Source of the DNA: Chlorops oryzae
Taxonomy: Eukaryota > Arthropoda > Insecta > Diptera > Chloropidae
Direction: 5' to 3'
DNA: 64,000 bases
Assembly (NCBI GenBank): GCA_020466095.1
Contig: CM035806.1
Coordinates: 117,579,921 to 117,643,920, forward strand
The position numbers and the translations under genes are program-made. Positions 41,645-52,847 of the stretch are shown here, one piece after another. The first letter of the stretch is position 1. Every line of letters begins with the position of its first letter. Under the pieces are notes generated by a model. The model made no database searches. It was given only the letters and a program-made list of their open reading frames with translations, and was not told the origin of the DNA.

Positions 41645-42285
41645 TTAGGGTGATTTTTGATGTAATTCATAGTCTGATAATTTTTCGAATTTAACTTGCG
41701 GGTTGTTTATTGTTATGTCTTCGCTTGTTATATTTAAAATTCTTACTAATGGACGATGCGAGCTTGTAACGGTGTTACCTATTATTACTCCTGACACTAT
41801 TTCTTGATTTGGTATGAATATTTCTGATTCGATTGTGTTTATTGAAATTTTTCTTATTACTTCTGATCTAGCTGGGACGATTATGGAATTTTCTTTATAA
41901 CCTTTGAAAATTGGTACATAAATTTGTTTGTAATTAACGGGACGTATTGTAAGATAATTTTTTTCGTTGAAAAATTCCAGCACACAATTGAATGCTTTCA
42001 AAAAGTCTAGGCCCAATATACTGTCATATGGTACTGGCAAATCTTCACTAACAATTTGATATTTGTGTGGGACAAGTATGTTATCAATTTGGAATTCTGG
42101 AAAAATTGATCCTTCGCATTTTAATACGCCTTGGCCTATTTGGCTTATTTCAGAAATATCGTCTGTATTTAATTGAAAACGTTGAATGTATGTGTTGTGT
42201 TTTAATAAAGAAATTTCAGCTCCAGTGTCTACTAAAAATGTTAATAACTTTCTGCTATTTGGTAAATTTACTTTAATAAAAACGC
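41645..42285 (-). pseudogene. second Gypsy element: aspartic protease
   Basis: Minus strand. VDTGAEISLLK at about 42233-42201 is the active site; the frame from 42040 has MPVPYDSILGLDFLKAFN and a C-terminal segment. Two frames are used, so a small indel is likely near 42050-42200. It sits between gag and RT as expected. Confidence 0.8.
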
Positions 42286-42321
42286 TAAAATTTCAATTTA
42301 AGTGGTATACTTTTGTTTGTT

Positions 42322-42935
42322 TTATATTTGAGCACTTAGGGGGGTCGACTGGTTTTCCGAACCAGGCTGTGTAGTTGTTAGTCGTACGTGACCTGTTTGG
42401 GTATTATTGTAAGTTCCACGATTATTGTTGAAAGTGCCACGGTTGTTTACGCGGTTATTGTGATAATTGTTTCTCGGATAATTGTGGCCGTTTCGGTTGG
42501 TATTAGAGTTGCCACGGCCACCATGACCACGATAGTGACCACGATAGCCGCCGCCTCTCCAATTTCTATAGTAATTATTACCGGGTGTTCTTTTGTAGTG
42601 AAGTATGGAATTTTGTTGCCCTGTTGTTTCTGTGCAACAATTGACAAATTTGGATACTGCCTCATTCATGGTTTTGAATGATCCAGCCTCCATTACCATT
42701 TTTACTCTTTGGTTATTACAGTTTTTGGTTATAGCTTTCACTGCTTTCTGGGTTGAGTACTTGTTTGCTAATTCTACCTGGAGACCGTCATTAATGTAAG
42801 CGTTCTCCAGTGCCTTTGTAAGATCTTCAATTTCCTTGGAATAAGTGTTTGCCGTTTTGCCCTGCTGTTTTATGTTCATAATTTTTGCTGTCAGTACTTC
42901 AACTGACTCGCATTTGACAGACATTTTTAATTTGT
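42322..42935 (-). pseudogene. second Gypsy element: gag C-terminal part
   Basis: Continues the gag cut by the Helentron: KMSVKCESVEVLTAKIMNIKQ, a helical capsid end, then the RG/N-rich tail (RNWRGGGYRGHYRGHGGRG). This kind of zinc-knuckle-free, RGG-like Gag tail occurs in several Gypsy lineages. Frame intact over this part. Confidence 0.85.
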
Positions 42936-43975
42936 TATACCCAGCGTAAGCGGGGTATATTAGTTTTGTGCGAATCTTGTAACAGGGAGAACTAAGCTCC
43001 GGAGATATAGACATATATATATAGAAATGATCAGGATCAAAAACTGAATCGATTTAGACATGTCCGTCTGTCCGTCCGTCCGTCTGTCCGTCCGTCCGTG
43101 GTCGGATCTCCTCCGAAACGGCTAGACCAATCCAGTTGAAATTTGGCACACAGGTATATCGGGATCCGAGTATGATCCTAAGTAAAAATGGGAGACATCC
43201 GCCTACTGCCACGCCCACAAATGAATATAATGTGTTTTCAGTAAAATGCCTGTAACTAGCGAACCACTCAACACATTTCATTGATATTTGGTGTACTGGT
43301 AAACTACAAAAAAGGAAATATCCTAGAAAAAAATTGACGCCGCCCTCCGTGAGCCACGCCCACAAATAAGCCCACAAATAAGGTCTTATCGTAACTTGTG
43401 AAGTAAAAGGCGTAGAAGCTTCAAATTCGCAACATAGATTGACCAAGGCGAATGAAAGGTGTCGGAAAAAAATTTATATGGCCCGCCCACTGCCACGCCC
43501 ACAAATGGAGATTTTTCGTATCTTGTGAAGTAAAAGGCGTAGAAGCTTTAAATTCGCTACATAGGTTGACCAAGGCAAATGAAAGGTCTAGGCAAAAAAT
43601 TTATCTGGCCCGCCCCCTGCCACGCCCACAAATGAAGATTTTTCGTAACGTGTGAAGTAAAAGGCGTAGAAGCTTTAAATTCGCAACATAGGTTGACCAA
43701 GGCAAATGAAAGGTGTAGGAACAAAAATTTTATGCAGCCCGCCCACTGCCACGCCCACAAATGGAGAATTTTCGTAACTTGCGAAGTAAAAGGCGTAGAA
43801 GCTTCAAATTTGCAACATAGGTTCACCAAGGCGAATGAAAGGTGTAGGGAAATAATTTATGTGGCCCTCCCACTGCCACGCCCACAAATAGAGAAGCAAA
43901 ACATAGTGCGCTCATAATGTCGGGACGCTGGGTATTTCAAAGTCGGGCTTGACCGACTTTAGCTTTCTTACTTGT
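42936..43975 (+). mobile_element. DINE-1/Helentron-like element, copy 3, in gag
   Basis: Starts TATACCCAGCGTAAGCGGGG, has a short CCGT microsatellite (43060-43100), about four 127-bp units (43400-43890), the sub-terminal GACGCTGGGTAT, a hairpin near 43942-43962 and the end CTTACTTGT. It is inserted between two T bases in the gag frame; the gag codons on the two sides join in phase without any duplication. Confidence 0.85.
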
Positions 43976-44618
43976 TTATTATTTCAATTATTGAGCTCTC
44001 AGTTGAGATTAAGTTTCGAACTGTACCTTTTAGTCTAGACTTGATCAAAGTCACCGCGACTGTTTCGTGGTTTTCTTTTATAAGACTCACTAACTCTAAT
44101 GCGTCTACAAATCGCTGCAGATTTTCTGCGCTGCCGTCAAACTCTGGAAAGAGCTTTGCGGCATTACTTAGAAATTCAGTCACCGTGAGTGGCATTTTGT
44201 CAAAATACTCCACGTCAAGGGAAAGGGATTCGGTTGAGTTTGGGATATCGTAATTTTTTAATTGTTCATATTTAATTTCTATGTATTGAGAGGTAGAAGT
44301 TGAAATTTCCTGCTCTATTTCAAATTTGTCCAATATTCTTATTAATTATTCTCTTAAGTCCTGAAATAATTGCAGTGCTATTAATCTGTGCTCTTTAGTA
44401 AACTTCGTGTTATATGCATTAATAGTTGCACGAACGAAGTTTATGTTTTCTTGCAAGATATTTAAATGTTTTACAATTGTTTCACACTTTATTTGTCGTT
44501 GCTTATTTAGATTCTTATATGACTTAAGAAAGGTTTCTTTATGTTTAGTCAAGCTTTGAAAAATATTTTCCCATGACTTTAGTGCAAAGCCTGTTTTTCC
44601 ATTAAGGGGGGAGTACAC
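43976..44618 (-). pseudogene. second Gypsy element: gag N-terminal parts
   Basis: Two minus-strand frames. 44618-44346 is a Lys-rich helical segment (KSWENIFQSLTKHKETFLKSY, HLNILQENINFVRAT). 44333-43976 starts MDKFEIEQEIS and holds the capsid start (PLTVTEFLSNAAKLFPEFDGS, LQRFVDALELV). The second is the gag part interrupted by the Helentron. The first is cut by the TTAA-flanked element at 44602. Confidence 0.75.
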
Positions 44619-45335
44619 TTTGATTTTTCAAAAAAATGTATTTTTTTTTTGGCTTAAAATGTTCCTTGGGATGTATACTTTAATTAAGAAAAGACTCCAA
44701 GTCCGCCAGAATATTCCTTACCGCTTTACGAAGCGATTTCCTAAAACATGTACCGGCGCGCTGAGAGAGCATTCACATCTTTAAACGCGTTTATCTCGAA
44801 ACGGGGCTTTTCAAACTGGCGTGGGAAATAACTCTAACCAGTTATTATTAAATTTGGATATCGCCTAGGTTTTCTTGTTTAGAATTAAATTCTGCTTAGA
44901 AATACGTATCCACATTTTCGATTTTGTCAAAATTGGATTTTTAATCCACGATTTTGTAAGCATTTTTAGGGTTAAAAAATGGAATTTTATTCCTAAGGCC
45001 ACAACTTTTGAAAACAATTAATTAAAAAAAAATCGGAATACGTATTTCTAACCCGAATTTCATTACTTATCAGGATTTTGTTCGATTTATGTTCCAGGAT
45101 CACATGGGAAGGAGTATTTTCTCACGCCGTTTTCCGACTTCCGCGCGAGGACGCCCGCGCGACCTGGTGCACCGGCCACGGGGGGACGCCAATCGAGTTC
45201 AAAATAATACAAATTGTAGTTCGAAGGATGAGTAATAAATGGGTTATAACATATTTGCCATCCCTGAGTGTTTTATTGTTAAAAAAAATTAACGAAAATG
45301 CCTTACTTTTTGGACGTTCAAAGTGTACTCCCCCC
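44606..45335. mobile_element. TTAA-flanked inverted-repeat element (MITE-like)
   Basis: TTAA at 44602-44605 and 45336-45339 flank ends GGGGGGAGTACACTTTGA, an inverted repeat of about 18 bp. TTAA targets are typical of piggyBac-like elements, but no transposase is inside. The middle (45090-45190) is oddly GC-rich. It interrupts the gag region of the second Gypsy. Confidence 0.75.
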
Positions 45336-45383
45336 TTAATAAAAGTTAAAATTTTTTTTTTTTTTGAAAAGTTTTGAAATATA

Positions 45384-46496
45384 CAGGGTGTCCCGTCAGG
45401 TAGTACATTCCTTTACAGGGGTGGTAGGGGAGTCCAAGATGAACAAAAAATCGTATGTGAGGTGGGGGTCCCAAATGCACCCCTGAGGAGTTATAGGGCC
45501 TAAAAGTTTTCTGGCACTAAGTCCAGAAAAACAATTCTCCCACGCTAGTGGCTTACTGTAGAAAAAAAGTTGTAATGCGGTTTGAAAGCCAATTGTACAG
45601 GCTTTTGGGCAAAATTGAATTGATGGTCAAAACTGCAGTTATTGTGTGAAAAATAAACGCTCAAATCAAAAATTCTGAAAAAATTTTCAATTATTTTACT
45701 TTGGGAGCCATTTTGGTATGGAAAAGGTACAATTAACACATGCTTTTTTAATTTTTTTTTAAATCTTCCATCAATTTACTTCAAATCTGTGGTACATTTG
45801 TTAAACCTTATTAGCGGTTTAACCTCAGGAAAAATAGGATTTAAAAACGAACTTGAACTTTTTTTCAAATCAATTTAAATAATCTCAGCAAAAAAATACC
45901 AATTTTTCCAGTTAAAGTTCGTATAATTTTAAACCAAAATTTGTCTTAAATAAGAAATTGCTGGCTGGCCATTGTAAGCCAAAGATTGCTCTTTTAAGAA
46001 TTTCATCACATAAAAAAAAATGAAGTTCGTTTTTAAATCCCATTTTTTCGATGGTTAAACCGCTAATAAGGTATAACAAATGTACCACAGATTTGAAGTA
46101 AATTGATCGAAGATTTTAAAAAAAAATTAAAAAAGCATGTGTTAATTGGACCTTTTCCATACCAAAATGGCTCCCAAAGTAAAATAATTGAAAATTTTTT
46201 CAGAATTTTTGACTTTGAGCGTTTATTTTTCACACAATAACTGCAATTTTGACCATCAATTAAATTTTGCACAAAAGCCTGTACAATTGACTTTCAAACC
46301 GCATAACATTTTTTTTTTCTACAGTAAGCCACTAGCGTGGGAGAATTGTTTTTCTGGACTTGGTGCCAAAAAACTTTAAGGCCCTATAACTCCTCAGGGT
46401 TGCATTTGGGACCCCCACCTCACATACGATTTTTTGTTCCTCTTGGACTCCCCTACCACCCCTGTAAAGGAATGTACTACCTAACGGGACACTCTG
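45384..46496. mobile_element. 1.1-kb palindromic element, CAGGGTGTCCCG ends
   Basis: The two halves are imperfect inverted copies around about 45940 (for example TTACTTCAAATCTGTGGTAC mirrors 46080-46105). Ends are CAGGGTGTCCCG and CGGGACACTCTG, flanked by TATA on both sides (45380-45383, 46497-46500), suggesting a TA or TATA target. No supported gene. Many insect inverted-repeat elements carry such ends. Confidence 0.85.
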
Positions 46497-46522
46497 TATA
46501 CAATCGTTTTATTTCAACTCAA

Positions 46523-46744
46523 CTAAATTTGTTCCGTTGAAGCAGTCCTTGTCAAGTATTTTTTCTTTAATGTATTTTTATGGGTGGAATAAATGTGCGA
46601 TGAAAATTTAAGAATTGCCAGAATGGTCAATATTAAAAGCATAATTTCAATGTAAATAAGATCAACCGAGTTTCTTCCTTCAACTTCGATTTCGTTTATA
46701 ATGTTCGCTGGAGAATCGGATACCTTTGATTGAGTTTTTCCCAT
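46523..46744 (-). CDS. small myristoylation-motif membrane protein, probably of the second Gypsy
   Basis: 73 residues from 46744. It starts MGKTQSK, an N-myristoylation-type start, and has one strong membrane segment at residues 32-48 (IEIMLLILTILAILKF) followed by a basic tail. Small leader proteins of this kind precede gag in some Gypsy elements, as I recall; the position upstream of gag on the same strand fits. Function unknown. Intact frame. Confidence 0.55.
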   Translation of the reverse strand: MGKTQSKVSDSPANIINEIEVEGRNSVDLIYIEIMLLILTILAILKFSSHIYSTHKNTLKKKYLTRTASTEQI

Positions 46745-47550
46745 TGTAAGAAATTTTATTTTCGATTTGATAGATTGATTTAAAAGGTATACTTCTTTGA
46801 AAGAAAATCTTCATTTGTAAAATTTAGATTGTAAAATCTTGAGATTCGAATTTATTACATAGTTTTCATTTTATTGTGCAATATACTCTCTGGATTTTTA
46901 ATTTTTTTTTGATTATTTGCAAGTTATCTGGTAATGTTTTAGATAAAATAAAATTTAAAATTTGTTTTATATAAGATGGAATTCATGTTAAACTTAAATT
47001 CAAAAATAAAGATTCATTCAATATTGAATTTACTTAGGTATTCTTAAGAAATAAAAAAAATTTTTTTGCAAGACTTTGTTTTAATATGTATATATTTTTT
47101 TTTAAATCTTTTTTTTTCCGTTTTGAAATTGATAAAAATTTTTAACAAAAAATATTTTGCCATTTTGGGCATTACTATTTGCTTTTAAAAAAAAATTTTC
47201 ACATTTGTACTTATTTGGTTTTTGGTGCGATCTGCGAAATCGCAATGGTCGCTAAAAAAATTTTTGTTGGGGTGCTTATTCAGCATCCGTCTGCTGCTTC
47301 GGTCCTCTCTGAGCCAAGTCTTCTTCAATTGCCAATATTTCCTTCTGCTGCTTCGGTCCTCTCAGAGCCAAGTCTTCTTCAATAGGCTATTTGACAAGTT
47401 TTTGAAATTTATTTTATAATGTTTAGTTTTGCCTCTAGAGTCCATTAAAAGTGAAATTTTTTTTCTCATGTGTATATTTTAATTTAAAAATCCAAATAAA
47501 AATTAACTTTTTAAATACGCCGCGAAAACGACAACTCGCATGATACGACG
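46745..47550. other. AT-rich region with a 56-bp tandem duplication
   Basis: Probably the 5' leader or LTR of the second Gypsy, but ends could not be fixed. CTGCTGCTTCGGTCCTCTC recurs at about 47289 and 47345, a duplication of about 56 bp. No supported gene. Confidence 0.45.
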
Positions 47551-47669
47551 GCTACTAATGGCTATTGACGTCATATGCTTGTAAACAGTTTGTTGCGTCG
47601 TAATGTGTTAAACAGCGTGATAAAATTTCACTTTGTGATTTCATAAATAAGACGAAGGATATATTTAAA

Positions 47670-49424
47670 ATGAGTTACAAATGGTGCGCAGTACCACAGT
47701 GCAAAAGTACAAGCATAGCTACTCCCGGAAAACTTTTTGTGTGCGTTCCGAGGAATGTAAAACTCAGAACAAAGTGGTTACAACTCGCTCGGAGAAATCC
47801 TCAGGAGATAGGACCTAATTCGGGTATATACTTTTGTGAGGATCATTTCCATGTAAGTAAATATACTTTTTCAAAACATTCGCAGTGTTAGAAAGTCAAA
47901 ATAAGGTTGCCTCTTTACTATTTTACTATAAAAACTTAAGAAGTCATTTATTTGATTACTGCAGATAAGGCCAAAAGATAAGGCCAAAAGAGTGAAAGAG
48001 AGACTTCCTCGTGGTGCGTTCGTGAAACGATAATCATTTGACATCATTAATGAACATGAAAATATTCCGCCTGCAATAAACGAAGAAATTCTTGAAGAAA
48101 ATTCAAATAATTTTCCAACAGCGGGTATGTAAAATTTGAAATTGACTATAAATCTTAATTTTGATGCTCAACTTGTCTTTTCAGATAAATTGGAAAAACG
48201 TGACATAAGCACAGCAACGGATGTTACATTAACTACTGAAAAGTCCATTCAAACTCAAATGAAGAAAGCTCACTTCAGAAGCATGGCGGTACAAACTATT
48301 GTGCAGACAAAGGAGAGTTCTGTTTCGCCTTTTAAAATTCGAACAAGGTCAAGCGCCACCTCTCCATTAAAGTTTGATCCAAGTGTGTGTCATAAAAATC
48401 CATTTAAAATTCCAAATGTTAAGGACAGCATTTATTTCTGTAAAAGTGAAAAACCGGATTCGGATATATCCACTGAAACTCCTATAGAACAAAATTCTTC
48501 CTCTTTTTCATGTAACTCTACATCCAAAGTTTCTGACTCGGGAACAAATATATCAGATGAAAATGACCACATCCAAAAAATTCAGTGCTTAAAAATGACG
48601 CTTCGCCTTATTGCTCAAAAACCCATGTTGTATGTTGGAATCTCCCCAGAATCATACTTTCTAATCCAAATAATTCAGAAGCATACCAATATACCACAGG
48701 AGCATATTTTATTGTGTTAAAAAAAAATTAGGCTAAACACCACCTTTTCAGAGCTTGCAGACAACTTTGGACTGTCACTGTCATATTGTAGCAAAATATT
48801 CCCTTGATCTCCAGTGTGTTGCGTCCATTCCTGGTAAAACTAGACAAACTTTCTCTAAAAAAGACCATGCCTATTGCATTTCGGCACAAATATTTCAATG
48901 TCAGCTGCATAATAGATTGCTTAGAAATTGATATTCAGAAGCCATCCGAATCCATGTTTCAGGCACTTTCGTGGTCTAGCTATAAAAAAGGAAACACTAT
49001 TAAATAGTTAATTTCCTGCACGCCAAATGGTTTAGTAAACTATATTTCTCCTGGATTTGGAGGAAGAGCAAGCGATTTAGTTGTAATGAGTAATTGCGAT
49101 TTCTTATCGACTTTAGAACCTGGCGCCGTTATCTTAGCTGATAGAGGTTTCAAACACGTCGAACAACTACTTAATGTGAAGGGAATGAAGTTATTAAGGC
49201 CCCCGAGTGTTGCAACAGGAGTAAAGCTAAAAAAAGAAGAAGTAAGGCAGACAAAAATTATTGCCAGTTTGAGGATTCACATAGAAAGAGTAATAAGGCG
49301 AATCAGAGAGTTTTACATGCTAAAACAACATAGCGTAGTAACAAAAAACTTTTTACGAGTGCTTAATGACGTGGTAGTAATAGCATGTGCTTTGATTAAC
49401 TTGCAGGACTCTCTTATAAAATAG
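47670..49424 (+). pseudogene. ISL2EU transposase: THAP finger plus DDE nuclease, broken
   Basis: Exon 1 (47670-47852) encodes a THAP C2CH finger (CAVPQC, later KWLQLARRN and YFCEDHFH), with GTAAGT donor. Exon 2 starts at 47965 (RPKDKAKRVKERLPRGAFVKR) and has a TAA at 48031-48033; a second intron is likely at 48125-48184. Exon 3 carries a Ser-rich linker and the helix-turn-helix before a frameshift near 48718. The DDE_Tnp_4-type nuclease follows: IIDCLEIDIQKPS, a TAG at 49005-49007, SPGFGGRASD, ILADRGFKHVEQLL and IHIERVIRRIREF. The three acidic residues are visible. The copy is inactive. Confidence 0.88.
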
Positions 49425-49744
49425 AAATTCTTTCAAGATATGCGTTATAGCTAAACACCGAACACGCAATGAAAATTATTTACAACTTTTAAGCTCTATG
49501 AAATATAATATTTGAAGGTTTTTTTAGCAATGCAGAATTTATTTTATTTTTTATTTTTTATTTTAAGTTTCCAGACTTTAAAGCATTGTTCTATGTAAAC
49601 ACGCAGATAATGGAATTAAATGAAAATCAGATGTACTAATGAATAAAAAGTTTTTGTATATAAATGTAGGTATGTAAATATAAGGCACGAATGTAAATAT
49701 AAGGCCACCAAAGGTACAGAAAAATGCTCGCCAAATATTGTATA

Positions 49745-52046
49745 TTAAACTTTAGTACTCCGCAATAAAAGGGGATAAATATTTTTTTCCCAAAACAAGG
49801 ACACATTTTGTAGTAACCTGTGCACAAATTCTTCATCATACTCGATAACGTTTATTTCAATTTGCTTTGATTCTTCGAAGTCCGGGTTCGCTACACAAAA
49901 ATATGCTTTTTTCATGTTTGCTAAATGCATTTGAACCATCACTTGTGCAAGACATCTTTTCGTAATTTTTCCATTCTTTAAAAATTGCGCTTTCGTCTTT
50001 TCACTCGTTGGTCATTTTATCTCAACCACAGCGTCAGGACAAATGCCATCTGGAGAAGCTGCAATCATTGGATATTTGGACGAAATCAAAAGTCCACAAG
50101 GCTTAATCTTTTTATTCAATTTCCTCTGTAAAATTTTGATAGCAGATTGTTCTAGTTCTCGTCCCCTCTTCATGGCGGGGGTATCTGACGTCCGTGCTCC
50201 CATCGTTGTAGCTACGAGCATTTCGTCTGGAGTTCGGCAGCGACTGGTCTCATATGCTTTTGATGCTGTAACACGGCCATACCGCAATTCGTACCATAAG
50301 GAGCTTTTGTATTGATGTCTTGTCTCAGTTTGTATAAGGGCTGTGCTATATTCATCCATATTCCTTTAAAAATGCCACAAACTTGCTCACATCGTATTTG
50401 ATTTCATCACTGCACACAATGATGAAGATCTGAAGCGAAAATTAACTAACACCAATGTTTTGTGGCACAATATCCGTGCGGTATCTTAAAAGCTCACAGT
50501 TTGAAACCTTTCTTGTTGTTGCTTCCTGGATATATTCCTCAAAAACAGAATGATTGGGAGAACAATCTGCAGTGCGGCTTTTGACTATTTGCTTCGCTGT
50601 CACAAATTTCATGTTTGATCCAACTCGTGAGAGCGTAGACTTCTTCCAGTAACATTCCACTTCAGTGCAAGACGGTTCCTCGCTTCTCCGGTGAGTCCAC
50701 ATTAAGAATGCCATTGCATGTTTACAACCACCAGCAGAAGCTGCACAATCTAAACACTCACAGGACACCACCTAACCCTTATTTTCATCGACACCCATAC
50801 ATCGTGATCCTGTATGGACTAGCCAACACTTTATGTTCGGGGCTCATTTTGCATTTAACATAAGTGTACAAATTCCGGATTCTCTTTGGAGTTGGACATA
50901 ACCAATAGCATCATCTCCATAGGATTCCCTTCCAGTCCTGTAAAAGTAATTTTTGTACCCAGCGTAAGCGGGGTATATTAGTTTTGTGCGAATCTTGTAA
51001 CAGGAAGAACTAAGCTCCGGAGATATAGACATATATAAATAGAAATGATCAGGATCAAAAACTGAATTGATTTAGACATTTCCGTCTGTCCGTCCGTCCG
51101 TCTGTCCGTCTGTCCGTCCGTCCGTCTGTCCGTCCGTGGTCGGATCTCCTCCAAAACGGCAGGACCAATCAAGTCGAAATTTGGCACACAGGTATATCGG
51201 GATCCGAGTATGATCCTAAGTAAAAATGGGAGACATCCGCCCACTGCCACGCTCACAAATGAATATAATGTGTTTTCAGTAAAATGCTTGCAACTTGCGA
51301 ACCACTCAACACATTCCATTGATATTTGGTGTACTGGTAAACTACAAAAAGGGACATATCCTGGAAAAAAATGGACGCCGCCCTCCGTGAGCCACGCCCA
51401 CAAATAAGGGCTTATCGTAACTTGTGAAGTAAAAGGCGTAGAAGCTTCAAATTCGCAACATAGGTTGACCAAGCCAAATTAAAGGTGTAGGAACAAACAT
51501 TTATGTAGCCCGCCCACTGCCACGCCCACAAATGGACAATTTTCGTAACTTCCGAAGTAAAAGGCGTAGAAGCTTCAAATTCGCAACATAGGTTCACCAA
51601 GGCGAATGAAAGGTGTAGGAAAAAATTTTATGTGGCTCGCCCACTGCCACGCCCACATATGAAGATTTTTCGTAACTTCCGAAGTAAAAGGCGTAGAAGC
51701 TTCAAATTCGCAACATAGGTTCATCAAGGCGAATGAAAGGTGTAGGAAAAAATTTTATGTGGCTCGCCCACTGCCACGCCCACAAATAGAGAAGCAAAAA
51801 ATAGTGCGCTCATAATGTCGGGACGCTGGGTATTTCAAAGTCGGGCTTGACCGACTTTAGCTTTCTTACTTGTTATTTCTTATTTTGTGACAAAAGTAAA
51901 CTAAAACGAAGCACTTACGTTGCTGTTTTAAAGTTCCGGAGCTCTGCACCATAAAAATCGGGATTATTGCAAAAGAAGTGGCCAATCATTAAGGCATCTA
52001 TCTTTGGAAGGTTTCTGCTATCTGCTTTTTCAAAATTCGTATCCAT
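49745..52046 (-). pseudogene. ISL2EU second protein: SWIM finger and YqaJ nuclease, broken
   Basis: Exon 1 (52046-51919) begins MDTNFEKADSRNLPKIDALM and ends at a GTAAGT donor. The intron (51918-50938) contains a Helentron. Exon 2 starts TGRESYGDDAIGYVQL at 50937; frameshifts and a stop follow near 50845-50770. A SWIM-type finger is at 50770-50690 (CECLDC...GGCKHAMAFLMW). YqaJ nuclease sequence is at 50359-50012 (WYELRYGRVTASKAYE, TPAMKRGRELEQSAI, PMIAASPDGICPDAVVEIK) and its end at 49942-49745. This exonuclease-like partner is known from ISL2EU, role in transposition unclear. Degenerate here. Confidence 0.85.
50954..51873 (+). mobile_element. DINE-1/Helentron-like element, copy 4, in an intron
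   Basis: Begins TGTACCCAGCGTAAGCGGGG, has the CCGT/CTGT microsatellite at 51080-51140, about three 127-bp units (51420-51800), the hairpin near 51840 and the end CTTACTTGT. It lies in the YqaJ intron a few bases from the splice acceptor. Confidence 0.85.
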
Positions 52047-52341
52047 TTTACCACTTTTAATTTAGAAAATATTTTTGCAATATGTTGAAACTTTTTAATC
52101 AAGTCCTAAGCAACAGCTTAGTTTGATTTAGTGATAGTTTGTTTACATGTATGTGACGTCATCCGACCGTGAGCCAATCAAAAGCGTTTTTGGTCAGATG
52201 GTGAAATTTTAAAAACAATGTTTCTTTTTAGCGGATTTAAAATTAAATAAAATGTTGTTTTTGTTGTCTAATATATGAATTCGGCTTTCGGGCTCTCATT
52301 TAAGCCGTCAGATAACAAAAGATTATTTTATTTTTATATTG

Positions 52342-52662
52342 TCAAATACCGTATTGCCAATATTTCTTTCCAGAGGGCCTTTTGAGTTTGGTTATCGCTG
52401 ATTTTTTTTTTGCTCGTTCAACAAAAATGCTCTCTTGTTTGTTTCTCCTACCGCCGCGTCTTTTTGGTGGGTGAACTTTCGGTATGTTTGTTAATTTTTC
52501 TTCGTTCCATTGTTGCTGCTTGATTAAAATTTGCTGTTTCTTTTGCCTCTGCTGGTACTCTTTGATGGAAATTGGCCTTGGTCTAGCCTTCGGATTCTCC
52601 TCTAGTGCCTTATTATTAAGGGCGCTCTGTGTGCACAACGTCGGTGATAAGAAAAGCTTCAT
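52342..52662 (-). CDS. basic Gln/Lys-rich peptide, unknown
   Basis: 106 residues, very basic and Gln-rich (QQRQKKQQILIKQQQW), with PPKRRGGRRNKQ near residue 70. I do not recognise it. It lies between the ISL2EU right end and a decayed BEL element on the same strand, so it may be a leftover of either. It has no known domain. Confidence 0.35.
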   Translation of the reverse strand: MKLFLSPTLCTQSALNNKALEENPKARPRPISIKEYQQRQKKQQILIKQQQWNEEKLTNIPKVHPPKRRGGRRNKQESIFVERAKKKSAITKLKRPSGKKYWQYGI

Positions 52663-52847
52663 ATTTCAAGACGGCGATTCGTGGGAAACGCTGAGTCGTC
52701 TATTCCTTATTTATACAATTCGAAGCGACTCAGAATTAAAGATAGAAGTTAGATATTAAGCCACTTGGACGACTTGTGCGTCTTTCGAGCATTGCACCCT
52801 ACGACAGGCTAAATCGCAACAAGGTTGTAGCCTTTAATATAAGCATG

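Larger units (their letters stand above)
41340..43400 (-). repeat. duplicated 2-kb block, right copy
   Basis: Matches 37078-39158. Here the block is continuous with the rest of the Gypsy element on both sides, so this is likely the original and the left copy the derived one. Confidence 0.9.
47550..52190. mobile_element. ISL2EU-type transposon (PIF/Harbinger superfamily)
   Basis: A THAP-transposase gene on plus (47670-49424) faces a YqaJ/SWIM gene on minus (52046-49745), the two-gene layout known for ISL2EU elements. Sub-terminal sequences are inverted: GACGTCATATGCTTGTAAACA near 47566 and a similar GTTTACATGTATGTGACGTC near 52141. Exact ends were not fixed. A Helentron sits in an intron of the YqaJ gene. 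Both genes have stops or frameshifts. Confidence 0.82.
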
